A stretch of DNA of 64,000 bases. It comes from Micromonospora wenchangensis (lineage in GTDB: Bacteria > Actinomycetota > Actinomycetes > Mycobacteriales > Micromonosporaceae). Positions 36,698 to 45,892 of the stretch are shown here, piece by piece. Each line of letters starts with the position of its first letter. The first letter of the stretch is position 1. The notes beneath the pieces are model-generated. The model saw only the letters and a list, made by a program, of their open reading frames with translations. It ran no database searches and was not told the origin of the DNA. The stretch spans positions 1 to 64,000 of the forward strand of contig NZ_MZMV01000017.1 in assembly GCF_002210435.1 (NCBI RefSeq), written 5' to 3'. The translations under genes were made by a program, and so were the position numbers.

Positions 36698-38178
36698 GTC
36701 GGCCGGACCCGCACCCCGCCCAGCAGCGCGTCGACGACGTCCGGCCCGCTGCCCGGCGGCGGGACGATCTGGGCGTAGAGCAGCCCGGCCCGGCCGGCGC
36801 GGGCGGCCGCCTCGACCAGCACCGGCCGACCCGCCGGGCAGGTGAACCGGGCGACCACCCAGACCGTCGCGCCCCGGCGGACCCGCCGCACCGGGGCGGC
36901 CACGCAGTCGGCGTGCGGACGCTGCGCGACGAAGTCCGCCGGGGTGGACCGCCGGCCCAGGGTCGCGGAGAGACCGACGAAGGCCCCCGGCACGGTCGGG
37001 TCGGTCGCCCACCGACCCGGATCGGGCGAGACGACGAGCGCCGGTTCCAGCCGCCCCCGCGCGTCGTACCGCCCGGCCCAGCCCGTCCCGGCGGCCCGCC
37101 AGCCGGCCGGCAGGAGCACGCTCACCGGCCCGCTGCGGCCCCACCGGCCGTCGGCCGTGGACCGGGCGGTGTCACCGCCGGTGGCACCCAGCGCGACCAG
37201 GATCAGGGCACCGGCCCCGGCCAGGCCCAGCCGGTGGGCCGCCCGGCGAACGGCAGTCGATCCCGTCGGGCCGGTCGCCAGCGCCTCCCCCGCCGGAAAC
37301 GCCTCCCTCGCGCGGCGGGTGGCCGGGGGCCGGAGCGGCTCCCCGCTGCCGGCGGGGAGCCGGGCGTCGGTGGGGCGGCGGGGGCACGGCGGGGCCTGCG
37401 CGGTGGCCGGCTCGTCGGGTGGCCCGGCGGCCCGGCGCAACGCCGCCCGGAAGGCGTCCGCGTCGGGGTAGCGGTCGGCGGGGCGGGGCGCGGTGGCCCG
37501 GCGCAGCACCGCCACCACCGGCGCGGGCACCCCGGCAAGGTGCGGCCGGGGGCCGGGGCCGCCGAGCAACCGCAGGCCGAGCCGCCCCAGCCCGAACACG
37601 TCGCTGCGGGTGTCCACCACGGCAAGTGGATCGTCCTGTTCGGGCGCCATGTAACCGGGCGTGCCGGCGCGGGCGGTCAACCCGGAGGCCGCGGCGAGCG
37701 CCTTGGCCAGCCCGAGGTCGGCGATGACCACCCGTTCCCCGTCGGCGGTCGAGGTGAACAGCACGTTGCCCGGGGTCAGGTCGCGGTGCACCACCCGCTC
37801 CCGGTGCAGCACGGCGACCCCGGCGGCGATCTCGTCGAGCAGCGCCAGGGCCTGCGGCACCGGTGGCGTCCCGGCGGCCAGCCGGTCCCGCAGGCTGCCG
37901 CCGTCGGCCAGGGCCAGCACCGCGTACGGCCGGCCGTCGGGTAGCTCGCCGACGGCGTGCACCCGTACCAGCCGGGGGTGGTCGAGCCGCCGCAGCAGCC
38001 GGGCCTCGTCCCGGAAGCGTTCGCGGACCCGCAGGTCGTGGCTCCAGTTCTCGGCCAGCACCTTGATCGCCACCCGGGAGTCGAGCGCGGGATCGTGGCC
38101 GAGCCAGACGGTCGCGAAGGAGCCCGCACCGAGCAGCCGTCGCACCCGGTAGGGCCCGATCCACGCCGGAGTGCCCAT
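36694..38178 (-). CDS. Membrane-anchored Ser/Thr protein kinase with divergent motifs
   Basis: Eukaryotic-type kinase of 494 aa. The N-terminal catalytic domain (about 8-265) has the Gly loop LLGAGSFATVWLG, Lys39 in VAIKVL, HRD at 131-133, metal motif DLG at 154-156, and GTPGYMAPE. Two departures: HRDLTPGN in place of HRDxKPxN, and DLG in place of DFG. One membrane helix lies near 315-335, followed by an extracytoplasmic domain of about 150 residues with two cysteines (ADCVAAP, FTCPAG). There are no PASTA repeats. ATG at 38178 has GGGGGTGG upstream. It is convergent with, and overlaps by 4 nt, the lipoprotein gene. Catalysis is probable, not certain. Confidence 0.88.
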   Translation of the reverse strand: MGTPAWIGPYRVRRLLGAGSFATVWLGHDPALDSRVAIKVLAENWSHDLRVRERFRDEARLLRRLDHPRLVRVHAVGELPDGRPYAVLALADGGSLRDRLAAGTPPVPQALALLDEIAAGVAVLHRERVVHRDLTPGNVLFTSTADGERVVIADLGLAKALAAASGLTARAGTPGYMAPEQDDPLAVVDTRSDVFGLGRLGLRLLGGPGPRPHLAGVPAPVVAVLRRATAPRPADRYPDADAFRAALRRAAGPPDEPATAQAPPCPRRPTDARLPAGSGEPLRPPATRRAREAFPAGEALATGPTGSTAVRRAAHRLGLAGAGALILVALGATGGDTARSTADGRWGRSGPVSVLLPAGWRAAGTGWAGRYDARGRLEPALVVSPDPGRWATDPTVPGAFVGLSATLGRRSTPADFVAQRPHADCVAAPVRRVRRGATVWVVARFTCPAGRPVLVEAAARAGRAGLLYAQIVPPPGSGPDVVDALLGGVRVRPT

Positions 38179-38314
38179 CGTTCCACCCCCACCGCACGGT
38201 AACCGGCGTCGCCGGGTGACGGCGTCCGCCGGAGCCGGTCGGAAAACCGACGAACGGATTCCGGCCGGGCGGAGACCAACAGAACGACAGACCCGTACCC
38301 GCGAAGGAGTTGTC

Positions 38315-38929
38315 ATGTACCGTCTCCGCACCATCCTGCTCACCGGCGTGCTGGCCCTGGCCGTCGTCGCGCCGGCAGTGCCGGCCGGGGCGCATCCCGG
38401 CGTCGCGTCGGGGTCCACGGTGGACCGCGCACCGGTGGCCGCCGCCGACCCGCGGTCGGGCGGCCTCCCGGTGCGCTCCACCGGCGGCACCGACCTGCTC
38501 AGCGTCCGGGGGGCGGGCCCGTTCCGGATCGGCGCGTCACTGACCCGGCTCACCGCGGCCGGACTGATCGACTGGACGGCCGTCGACTGCGAGGGCGTGG
38601 TCGTGGCCGGCGTCACCGGCGAGTGGGCCGGGAAGATCATGGTGGCCTTCCGCAACGGGCGGCTGGTCGAGATCGGTACCGCCACCGCGCCGCCCCGCTC
38701 GCCGGCCGGGGCGGGCGTGGGCATGTCCTTTACCGAGGTGGCGCGGATCTACGGCTCCCGGGGCGAGTTCATCCGCAACGACGCCGGGGACGCCACGGCG
38801 TACCTGGTGCGGTTCGGCAACCGGGTCGAGTTGTTCACAGGGCACCCGATCCGGCCGGGCGTCGGCTACTTCCAGGTGGGGCTGGCGGATCACGTCGAGC
38901 GGGCCTTCCGGCAGGGCCGCCCCTGCTGA
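38315..38929 (+). CDS. Secreted protein of unknown function
   Basis: Exported protein of 204 aa. Signal peptide MYRLRTILLTGVLALAVVAPAVPAGAH, with cleavage near residue 26. The mature part has repeated short blocks (GPFRIGASLTRLTAAG and GVGMSFTEVARIYGSRGEF) that may be related halves of one fold. I recognise no named family. AAGGAG lies 6-7 nt before the ATG at 38315. It is divergent from the kinase gene, so the 136-nt gap holds both promoters. Confidence 0.7.
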   Translation: MYRLRTILLTGVLALAVVAPAVPAGAHPGVASGSTVDRAPVAAADPRSGGLPVRSTGGTDLLSVRGAGPFRIGASLTRLTAAGLIDWTAVDCEGVVVAGVTGEWAGKIMVAFRNGRLVEIGTATAPPRSPAGAGVGMSFTEVARIYGSRGEFIRNDAGDATAYLVRFGNRVELFTGHPIRPGVGYFQVGLADHVERAFRQGRPC

Positions 38930-39019
38930 CCAGCCGGCCGGAGCCGGGGCGTCGGGGTTTACCCGACGCCCCGGTTCGCATGGTGGCGACTCCCACATTG
39001 CTGGGTCACTCGACATTAG

Positions 39020-39046
39020 TGTGTGCCACACAGTATCGTGTGACGC
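39020..39046 (+). promoter_or_regulatory. Palindrome and leaderless promoter of the PadR gene
   Basis: TGTGT-GCC-ACACA at 39020-39032 is followed at once by the -10 box TATCGT (39034-39039), which ends 7 nt before the ATG. A repressor bound there would block the promoter, as is usual for PadR autoregulation. Confidence 0.6.
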
Positions 39047-39388
39047 ATGGTCAACGACGAGGTTCTGCGGACCCACCTCCAGGAGCTGCGCCGCGGCACG
39101 GTGGTGGTGGCCAGCCTGCTGGCCCTGCGCGCGCCCGACTACGGCTACGCGCTGCTGCAACGCCTCACCGGGCACGGCTTCCCGGTCGACGCCAACACCC
39201 TCTATCCGCTGCTGCGGCGGCTGGAGGAACAGGGACTGCTGACCAGCGAGTGGAACACCGAGGAGAGCAGGCCGCGCAAGTTCTACCGGACCAGTACCGA
39301 CGGCGAGACGGTGCTGGCCCGGCTGCTCGACGACCTCGCCGCCGTACAGACCTCCGTGACCGGGCTGATCGAAGGAGTCGACCGATGA
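39047..39388 (+). CDS. PadR-family transcriptional regulator
   Basis: Winged-helix repressor of 113 aa. The typical PadR core is visible (LLALRAPDYGYALLQRLTGHGFPVDANTLYPLLRRLEEQGLL, given here in part) and continues RKFYRTSTDGETVL, the wing. The start is the ATG with a leaderless -10 box. Its stop overlaps the ATG of the HAAS membrane protein (ATGA), so both proteins come from one message. Confidence 0.93.
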   Translation: MVNDEVLRTHLQELRRGTVVVASLLALRAPDYGYALLQRLTGHGFPVDANTLYPLLRRLEEQGLLTSEWNTEESRPRKFYRTSTDGETVLARLLDDLAAVQTSVTGLIEGVDR

Positions 39389-40344
39389 CCACCCTGACCG
39401 ACCGCTACCTCGCGGCCACCCTGCGGGCGGTGCCGGCACCCCGGCGGGAGGAGATCGCCACCGAGCTGCGGGCCGCCATCGCGGACATGGTCGACGACCG
39501 GGTCGGCGGCGGACAGGACCCGACCACCGCCGAACGCGAGGTGCTCACCGAACTGGGCCACCCCGAGCGGCTGGCCGCCCGCTACGCCGACCGCCGGCTC
39601 CAACTCATCGGCCCCGCCTACTACCTGATCTGGCAACGGCTGCTGCGCCGGCTGCTGACCGTCATCCCCGGCGTGGTCGGCGTCGTGGCCGGCGTGGCGC
39701 AGGCGACCGTCGGCGACAACCCGGGCGGGGCGATCGGGTCGGGCATCACCGCCGCCTTCCAGACCGCGGTGCAGATCGCCTTCTGGGTGACCCTGAGCTT
39801 CGCGATCCTGGAACGCACCAACGCCTCCCTCGACCTGCCCGAGTGGAACGTCGACCAGCTACCCGAAGCCCCGGTGGAGCGGGACATCAGGCTCCCCGAC
39901 ACCTGCGCCTCGGTGGCGATGATCCTGCTCACCCTGGCCTTCCTGCCCTGGCAGCACTTCCGGTCCTGGGCCCGGGACTCCGACGACACGCGCATCCCGC
40001 TGCTCGACCCGGCGCTGTGGACGTCCTGGCTGCCGGTGCTCGCCGCCGTGCTGGTGGCCAGCGTGGCACTGGAACTGGTCAAGTACCGCACCGGCCGGTG
40101 GACCTGGCCCCTCGTCGGGGCCAACGCCCTGCTCGACCTGGCCTTCGCCGTGCCGCTGATCTGGCTGGTGCTCACCGACCGGCTGCTCAACCCGGACCTG
40201 GTCGCCCGGTTCGACTGGCTACGCGACGGCGGCCTCGACGTCGCCTCCCGGGTCACGGTCGTGGTCATCGTGGCGGTCACGCTCTGGGATCTCGTCGACA
40301 GCGCGCTGAAGGCGCGTCGGTCCGCCACCCGGACCGACGCCTGA
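39385..40344 (+). CDS. HAAS-domain membrane protein paired with PadR
   Basis: Protein of 319 aa. The N-terminal cytoplasmic HAAS/permease-prefix domain (about residues 1-72: YLAATLRAVPAPRREEIATELRAAI, EREVLTELGHPERLAARYAD) is followed by about 5-6 hydrophobic helices. HAAS domains accompany PadR genes in many actinobacteria and are thought to transmit membrane signals. It overlaps the PadR stop as ATGA, with GAAGGAG as ribosome site inside padR. A large hairpin follows. Confidence 0.88.
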   Translation: MTTLTDRYLAATLRAVPAPRREEIATELRAAIADMVDDRVGGGQDPTTAEREVLTELGHPERLAARYADRRLQLIGPAYYLIWQRLLRRLLTVIPGVVGVVAGVAQATVGDNPGGAIGSGITAAFQTAVQIAFWVTLSFAILERTNASLDLPEWNVDQLPEAPVERDIRLPDTCASVAMILLTLAFLPWQHFRSWARDSDDTRIPLLDPALWTSWLPVLAAVLVASVALELVKYRTGRWTWPLVGANALLDLAFAVPLIWLVLTDRLLNPDLVARFDWLRDGGLDVASRVTVVVIVAVTLWDLVDSALKARRSATRTDA

Positions 40345-40348
40345 AGCC

Positions 40349-40444
40349 CCGGTCCCGGTCCGACGCACACGGGGGCGTCGGACCGGGACCGGCACCACGC
40401 ACAACGGGCCGGTCAGCGGGGAGCACGTCCCCGCCGACCGGCCC
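40349..40444. terminator. Double hairpin between HAAS gene and yebC
   Basis: First stem of 18 bp (40349-40366 with 40375-40392), second stem of 17 bp with one mismatch (40406-40422 with 40428-40444). They lie between convergent stop codons and can serve both directions. Confidence 0.8.
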
Positions 40445-40465
40445 GCCGGTGTTCCGGCCCCGCCG

Positions 40466-41218
40466 TCAGGCGTCCACCGCCGCCATGACGTCGTCCGAAA
40501 CGTCGAAGTTGGCGTAGACGTTCTGCACGTCGTCGCAGTCCTCCAGCACGTCGATCAGCTTGAAGACCTTGCGTGCGCCGTCCTCGTCCAGCGGCACGTT
40601 GACGCTGGGGATCAGCGAGGACTCCGCCGACTCGTACTCGATCCCGGCGTCGCGCAGCGCGGTGCGGACCGCGATCAGGTCGGTCGGCTCGGAGACCACC
40701 TCGTACGCCTCACCGAGGTCGTTGACCTCCTCGGCACCGGCGTCGAGGACCGCCATCATCACGTCGTCCTCGGTGGTGTCGGCCTTGGGGACGATCACCA
40801 CGCCCTTGCGGGAGAACATGTACGACACCGAGCCGGCGTCGGCGAGCGAGCCGCCGTTGCGGGTCAGCGCGGTACGCACCTCGGTGGCGGCCCGGTTGCG
40901 GTTGTCGGTCAGGCACTCGATCAGCATGGCCACGCCGTTCGGGCCGTACCCCTCGTACATGATGGTCTGCCAGTCGGCGCCGCCGGCCTCCAGGCCGGAG
41001 CCGCGCTTGACCGCGCGGTCGATGTTGTCGTTCGGGACCGAACTCTTCTTGGCCTTCTGGATGGCGTCGAAGAGGGTCGGGTTGCCGGCCGGGTCACCGC
41101 CGCCGGTCCGGGCCGCGACCTCGACGTTCTTGATCAGCTTGGCGAACATCTTGCCGCGCTTGGCGTCGATGACGGCCTTCTTGTGCTTGGTGGTCGCCCA
41201 CTTGGAGTGGCCGGACAT
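40466..41218 (-). CDS. yebC: YebC/PmpR-family translation or transcription factor
   Basis: TACO1/YebC-family protein of 250 aa with the typical start [22 protein letters not shown] and the conserved [11 protein letters not shown] and [22 protein letters not shown] blocks. Members act as DNA-binding regulators and, as shown for some, help ribosomes pass proline stretches. GGAGG lies 6 nt upstream of the ATG. It sits next to pdxT as in mycobacteria (Rv2603c-Rv2604c). Confidence 0.95.
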   Translation of the reverse strand: MSGHSKWATTKHKKAVIDAKRGKMFAKLIKNVEVAARTGGGDPAGNPTLFDAIQKAKKSSVPNDNIDRAVKRGSGLEAGGADWQTIMYEGYGPNGVAMLIECLTDNRNRAATEVRTALTRNGGSLADAGSVSYMFSRKGVVIVPKADTTEDDVMMAVLDAGAEEVNDLGEAYEVVSEPTDLIAVRTALRDAGIEYESAESSLIPSVNVPLDEDGARKVFKLIDVLEDCDDVQNVYANFDVSDDVMAAVDA

Positions 41219-41448
41219 CTCATACCTCCGTCTGTTGACTCACGCCCCGCGTCGACTGGCCGCGCCGACTCCAGACCGGGACCGGCCGCGCTGGAGGGCT
41301 GCGACGGGCAGTGCCCGCGCCGAACCGCGGCAATCCTACCGAGAGCACCGACCCCGCCGTCACACCCGGCGCGTCACCAGCGCCGATCCACCGGCAAATC
41401 AGCACGAATGACCGGTTTGGTCGCGGGGTGGGGCGGCCCGGTCGCGGG

Positions 41449-41489
41449 GCGGGCGGCCTGCTCAGCGGGCGGCCTGCTCAGCGGGCGGC
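41449..41489. repeat. 16-nt tandem repeat across the pdxT stop codon
   Basis: GCGGGCGGCCTGCTCA twice (41449-41464, 41465-41480) plus a partial third copy. The pdxT stop lies in the second copy. Confidence 0.75.
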
Positions 41490-42083
41490 GGCGACCAGGT
41501 CGGCGAAGTAGCGGTGCAGGCGCAGGTCGCCGGTCAGCTCCGGGTGGAACGAGGTGGCCAGCAGGTTGCCCTGGCGGACGGCGACCACCCGGTCGACGGC
41601 CGGGCCACCGGTGACCCGGCCCAGCACCTCGACGCCGGGGTCGACCCGCTCGACCCAGGGGGCCCGGATGAAGACCGCGTGGAACGCGGGCCCGTCGACC
41701 CCGGCGACGCGCACCGGGGCCTCGAACGAGTCCACCTGGCGACCGAACGCGTTGCGCCGCACGGTCATCCCGATGCCGGCGAAGCCCCGCTGGTCGGGGC
41801 GGCCGTCCAGCACCTCGGCGGCCAGCATGATCATGCCGGCGCAGGAGCCGTAGACCGGCATCCCGGCGGCGATCCGCTTGTCGACCGGCTCGCGCAGGCC
41901 GAAGATGTCCACCAGCTTGCTCATCGTGGTGGACTCCCCGCCGGGGATGACCAGCCCGTCGACCGCGTCCAACTCGGCCGGCCGGCGCACCGGGCGGGCG
42001 TCGACGCCGACCCCGGTCAGGGCGGCGAGGTGTTCCCGCACGTCCCCCTGCAACGCCAGCACCCCGATCACCGGTCCGCGCAC
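41478..42083 (-). CDS. pdxT: Pyridoxal 5'-phosphate synthase glutaminase subunit
   Basis: Class I glutaminase of 201 aa that feeds ammonia to PdxS. The triad can be placed: Cys81 in YGSCAGMI, His180 and Glu182 in [17 protein letters not shown] near residue 48 is the oxyanion strand. GTG at 42083 has GGGAGGGG upstream. It starts 31 nt past the pdxS stop, in one operon. Confidence 0.97.
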   Translation of the reverse strand: MRGPVIGVLALQGDVREHLAALTGVGVDARPVRRPAELDAVDGLVIPGGESTTMSKLVDIFGLREPVDKRIAAGMPVYGSCAGMIMLAAEVLDGRPDQRGFAGIGMTVRRNAFGRQVDSFEAPVRVAGVDGPAFHAVFIRAPWVERVDPGVEVLGRVTGGPAVDRVVAVRQGNLLATSFHPELTGDLRLHRYFADLVAAAR

Positions 42084-42114
42084 GGCCGCCCCTCCCGACG
42101 CCGTTGCCCCCGGG

Positions 42115-43032
42115 TCACCAGCCGCGCTCGGCGAGGCGGTGCGGCTGCGGGATCTCGTCGACGTTGATGCCGACCATCGCCTCGCCCAGCCCCCGGGACA
42201 CCTTGGCCAGCACGTCCGGGTCGTCGTGGAAGGTGGTGGCCTTGACGATCGCGGCGGCCCGCTGGGCCGGGTTGCCCGACTTGAAGATGCCGGAGCCGAC
42301 GAAGACGCCCTCCGCGCCGAGCTGCATCATCATCGCGGCGTCGGCCGGGGTGGCGATGCCCCCCGCGGTGAACAGCACCACCGGCAGCTTGCCCGTCTCG
42401 GCGACCTCCCGGACCAGCTCGTACGGGGCCTGCAACTCCTTGGCGGCGACGAACAGCTCGTCGGCCGGCAGGGAGCTGAGCCGGGCGATCTCCTGCCGGA
42501 TCCTCCGCATGTGCATGGTGGCGTTGGAGACGTCCCCGGTGCCCGCCTCACCCTTGGAGCGGATCATGGCCGCGCCCTCGGTGATCCGGCGCAGCGCCTC
42601 GCCCAGGTTGGTCGCGCCACACACGAACGGGACGGTGAACGCCCACTTGTCGATGTGGTTGGCGTAGTCGGCAGGGGTCAACACCTCGGACTCGTCGACG
42701 TAGTCGACGCCGAGCGACTGGAGGATCTGCGCCTCGACGAAGTGGCCGATCCGGGCCTTGGCCATCACCGGGATGGAGACGGCCTGGATGATGCCGTCGA
42801 TCATGTCCGGGTCACTCATCCGGGACACGCCGCCCTGGGCCCGGATGTCGGCCGGCACCCGCTCCAGCGCCATCACGGCCACCGCGCCGGCGTCCTCGGC
42901 GATCCTGGCCTGCTCGGCGGTGACCACATCCATGATCACGCCGCCCTTGAGCATCTCGGCCATGCCCCGCTTGACGCGGGCGGTGCCCCAGACCTGGGCG
43001 TCACCGGCGTTCGGGGAGGTCGGTTCGGGCAC
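42115..43032 (-). CDS. pdxS: Pyridoxal 5'-phosphate synthase lyase subunit
   Basis: TIM-barrel synthase of 305 aa that builds PLP from ribose 5-phosphate, glyceraldehyde 3-phosphate and ammonia. Signature blocks seen: [36 protein letters not shown] and [22 protein letters not shown] at 43032 has GAGGAG 9 nt upstream. It is the first gene of pdxS-pdxT. The 217 nt upstream hold no gene that I can see. Confidence 0.98.
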   Translation of the reverse strand: MPEPTSPNAGDAQVWGTARVKRGMAEMLKGGVIMDVVTAEQARIAEDAGAVAVMALERVPADIRAQGGVSRMSDPDMIDGIIQAVSIPVMAKARIGHFVEAQILQSLGVDYVDESEVLTPADYANHIDKWAFTVPFVCGATNLGEALRRITEGAAMIRSKGEAGTGDVSNATMHMRRIRQEIARLSSLPADELFVAAKELQAPYELVREVAETGKLPVVLFTAGGIATPADAAMMMQLGAEGVFVGSGIFKSGNPAQRAAAIVKATTFHDDPDVLAKVSRGLGEAMVGINVDEIPQPHRLAERGW

Positions 43033-43250
43033 GGCTCATCACTCCTCGGACGTGCTGGGGCGGTGGGTTCCGGCCGATGCTACGACCGCGGCCACGCCGT
43101 TCCGACAGCCAATCGGCCCCACGGTGGCCTGCCCTGTGGCCCCCGTCACCCCCGCCCCGGACCGCTCCCGGCACCCTCCGACCGGACCGTCCCCGTCAAC
43201 CCGGGGACCGCCGCCCGACGCCGTTTCCGGTCCGGCCGGCACGCCGTGGG

Positions 43251-43766
43251 TCAGCCCGTCGGGACGTCGGCGGGCAGGGCCAGGGTCGGGTCGTCGATGT
43301 CGAAGTAGCGCGGCCACGGGTGGCGGCGGCCCATCCGGCACAACCGCACCAGCGGTCGGCTACGCGCGGAGCGGGCGTCGCGGACCAGGTCGGTGTGCAC
43401 CTGCCGGGACAGGGCCAGCCGCCGGCTCGCCGCGATCACCGCCTCGCACGCCGGATCGGCCGGGTCGAGCCGGACCGCCCGCAGTTGCCGGGTGAGGTCG
43501 TTCTCGGCCGCCTCCCGCTCCTCGGGGACGGCGTCCAGGGCGATCCGGGCCGCCGCGTACAGCTCGACGCCGTAGCGTTTCTCGGCCAGCACCGCGGCGG
43601 CGGCGGCCCGGCGCAGCAGGTGCGCGTCGAGGGCCCGCGCCGCCGACTCCGCCCGGGTCTGCAACCGCTCGACCCGGCCCGCGGTCCAGACCAGGTACAC
43701 CGCGAGCAGGGCGACCACGACCGCGGTGGCCAGCACCGCCCACAGCTGCGGCAGCATGCTGCTCAC
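43251..43766 (-). CDS. Single-pass membrane protein downstream of pimA, unknown function
   Basis: Protein of 171 aa with one N-terminal helix (LWAVLATAVVVALLAVYLVWTAG) and a helical, charged cytoplasmic part (RVERLQTRAESAARALDAHLL) that resembles a coiled coil, ending RHPWPRYFDIDDPTLALP. No catalytic motif is seen. The GTG start overlaps the pimA stop as GTGA, so it belongs to the phosphatidylinositol-mannoside operon. In mycobacteria the same slot holds a conserved membrane protein; whether they are orthologues is open. Confidence 0.78.
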   Translation of the reverse strand: MSSMLPQLWAVLATAVVVALLAVYLVWTAGRVERLQTRAESAARALDAHLLRRAAAAAVLAEKRYGVELYAAARIALDAVPEEREAAENDLTRQLRAVRLDPADPACEAVIAASRRLALSRQVHTDLVRDARSARSRPLVRLCRMGRRHPWPRYFDIDDPTLALPADVPTG

Positions 43767-44935
43767 CCGGGACCACCCAGCCCCACCCACTCCTGGTCGA
43801 TGACCCGGCCGTCGGTGGCCTCGATGGCCGCCGCGTAGACCTCTAGCACCCGGCGGGCCACCACCGGCCAGTCGTAGTGGGCGACCACCTGGTCGCCGCA
43901 GGCGGTCAACGCGGCCCGCTGCGCCGGGTCGTCGAGGAGTTCGGCCAGGGCGGTACGCAGGCCGGCGGCGTCGCCGGTCGGGAAGAGCCGGCCCGCCCGC
44001 CCGCCGTCGAGCACCCGCCGGAACGCGTCCAGGTCGCTGGCGACCACGGTGGCACCGGCCGCGAGCGCCTCGGTGAGGATCATGCCGAACGACTCGCCGC
44101 CGGTGTTCGGCGCGACGTAGAGGTCGACGCTGCGCAGCATCCGGGCCTTGTCGACCTCGGAGACCAGGCCGAGGAACGTCACCCGGTCCCGGACCTCGAC
44201 CGGGAACTGCCCGAACAGGTCGTCCGGATCGCCGGGGCCGGCCACCAGGAGGCGCAACCCGGGCCGGTGCGGGGCCAGCGCGACGAAGGCGTCCCGCAGG
44301 ATCGGGAAGCCCTTGCGGGCCTCGGTGAACCGGCCGAGGAAACCCAGCGTCCCGCCGGTGCCGGTGGCGCACTCGCCCGGCCAGCCGGGCAGCGGCTCGA
44401 CGCCGGCGAACTTCGCCACCGCCACCCCGTTGGGGATCTCCACCGCCCCGCCGTCCAGGTGCTCCACCTGCACCTTGCGGGCCAACGCGCTGACCGCGAT
44501 CCGGGCGGTGATCCGCTCCAGCAGGATCTGGAGCATCCCCTGGGCGGCGGCGAGCACCCGGGAACGGGTGATCGCGGTGTGGAAGGTGGCCACCACCGGG
44601 CCCCGGGCGGAGAGCACCGCCATCATCGACAGGCTCGGGATCAACGGCTCGTGCACGTGCAGCACGTCGAAGTCGCCCCGGGTGATCCAGCGCCGCACCC
44701 GGGTGGTGGAGACCGGCCCGAACAACGCGATCCGGGCCACCGAACCGTTGTACGGCAGCGGCACCGCCCGGCCGGCGGGGACCACGTACGGCGGCAGCGT
44801 CGCATCCTCGTCGGCGGGGGCCAGGACGCTCACCTCGTGCCCCAGCCCGAGCAGCGCCTCGGCCAGGTCCATGACGTGGTTCTGCACCCCGCCCGGGACG
44901 TCGAAGGAGTACGGGCACACGATGCCGATCCGCAC
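43763..44935 (-). CDS. pimA: Phosphatidylinositol mannosyltransferase PimA
   Basis: GT4 glycosyltransferase of 390 aa that transfers the first mannose from GDP-mannose to phosphatidylinositol at the cytoplasmic membrane face. It has the GGVQNHV loop near residues 15-21, HVHEPLIPSLS near 93-103, a GFLGRFTEARKGF segment and the nucleotide-sugar motif NTGGESFGMILTEALAAG. GTG at 44935 starts a frame that ends GTGA over the next gene. It follows patA after a 15-nt gap in the order pgsA-patA-pimA known from mycobacteria. Confidence 0.96.
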   Translation of the reverse strand: MRIGIVCPYSFDVPGGVQNHVMDLAEALLGLGHEVSVLAPADEDATLPPYVVPAGRAVPLPYNGSVARIALFGPVSTTRVRRWITRGDFDVLHVHEPLIPSLSMMAVLSARGPVVATFHTAITRSRVLAAAQGMLQILLERITARIAVSALARKVQVEHLDGGAVEIPNGVAVAKFAGVEPLPGWPGECATGTGGTLGFLGRFTEARKGFPILRDAFVALAPHRPGLRLLVAGPGDPDDLFGQFPVEVRDRVTFLGLVSEVDKARMLRSVDLYVAPNTGGESFGMILTEALAAGATVVASDLDAFRRVLDGGRAGRLFPTGDAAGLRTALAELLDDPAQRAALTACGDQVVAHYDWPVVARRVLEVYAAAIEATDGRVIDQEWVGLGGPG

Positions 44936-44950
44936 TGGCGCCCCCTCCCC

Positions 44951-45892
44951 TCAGACCGATCCGGCGCTGGCCGGGGGCGGCGGCGCGGTGGAACCGCCGT
45001 CGGTAGAGCGCCGCTGGTCCAGCCACATCCGCTGCAACATGTGCCAGTCTTGCGGATGACGGGCGATGCCCGCCGCCAGACGGTCGGCAATCCGCTGGGT
45101 CAGCACCCGGACCCGCTCGTCCAGGGGCGCGCTGTCCGGTTCGGGAACCGGCAGCGGGCCCTCCAACTGCGCGCGCGGCATCTCCGGTTCGTACCACAGC
45201 GAGGCAACATAGAGCGGGGCGCCGGTGCGGATGGTCAGCAGCGCGGGCCCGGGCGGCATCTTGGTGCGTCCGCCGAAGAAGTCCACCTCAACACCCCGGG
45301 CCGACAGGTCCCGGTCGGCCAGCAGCGGCACCACCGCACCGCTGCCCAGCCGGTCCACCAGCACGTCGAAGGCGGGGCGGCCACCGCCGTGGGTGGGTAG
45401 GATCTCCATGCCGAGACCCTGGCGGAAGGCGAGGAAACGCTCGTAGACGCCCTCCGGCTTGAGCCGTTCGGCGACCGTGGTGATCGGCCAGCCGCTGGCC
45501 GCGACCCAGGCGCCGGCGGCGTCCCAGTTGCCGGCGTGCGGCAACGCCACCACCGCGCCCCGACCGGCCGCCACGTCGGCGGCGAGCATTTCCGATCCGC
45601 CCAGGTGGAAGCCGTCGAGGATCTGCTGGCGGCTCAGCGAGGGCAGCCGGAACGCCTCCATCCAGTACCTGGCGTACGACCGCAGACCCTGCTTGACCAG
45701 CGCGTCCAGCTCCGGCTCGGGCAGATCGGGGCCGACCACCCGGCGCAGGTTGGCACGTAGCCGGGTTGCGGCCCTGCCTCGGGCGCGGTGGGCGCGGTCG
45801 GCACCGGCCCGGAAGGCGGCGGCGACCACGGGCCGGGGCAGCGCGCGGGCCAGCCGCCAGCCGGCGACGTAGCCGAACTCGGTGAGGTTCAC
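44951..45892 (-). CDS. patA: Phosphatidylinositol mannoside acyltransferase (PatA, LpxL/HtrB fold)
   Basis: Membrane-associated acyltransferase of 313 aa that adds a fatty acyl chain to the mannose of PIM. The HX4D catalytic motif is His119-Asp124 (HAGNWD). Other family blocks are RLKPEGVYERFLAFRQGLGMEILP and FFGGRTKMPPGPALLTIRTGAP. GTG at 45892 overlaps the pgsA stop as GTGA. The gene lies between pgsA and pimA. A 1325-residue frame running upstream is a shadow. Confidence 0.95.
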   Translation of the reverse strand: MNLTEFGYVAGWRLARALPRPVVAAAFRAGADRAHRARGRAATRLRANLRRVVGPDLPEPELDALVKQGLRSYARYWMEAFRLPSLSRQQILDGFHLGGSEMLAADVAAGRGAVVALPHAGNWDAAGAWVAASGWPITTVAERLKPEGVYERFLAFRQGLGMEILPTHGGGRPAFDVLVDRLGSGAVVPLLADRDLSARGVEVDFFGGRTKMPPGPALLTIRTGAPLYVASLWYEPEMPRAQLEGPLPVPEPDSAPLDERVRVLTQRIADRLAAGIARHPQDWHMLQRMWLDQRRSTDGGSTAPPPPASAGSV

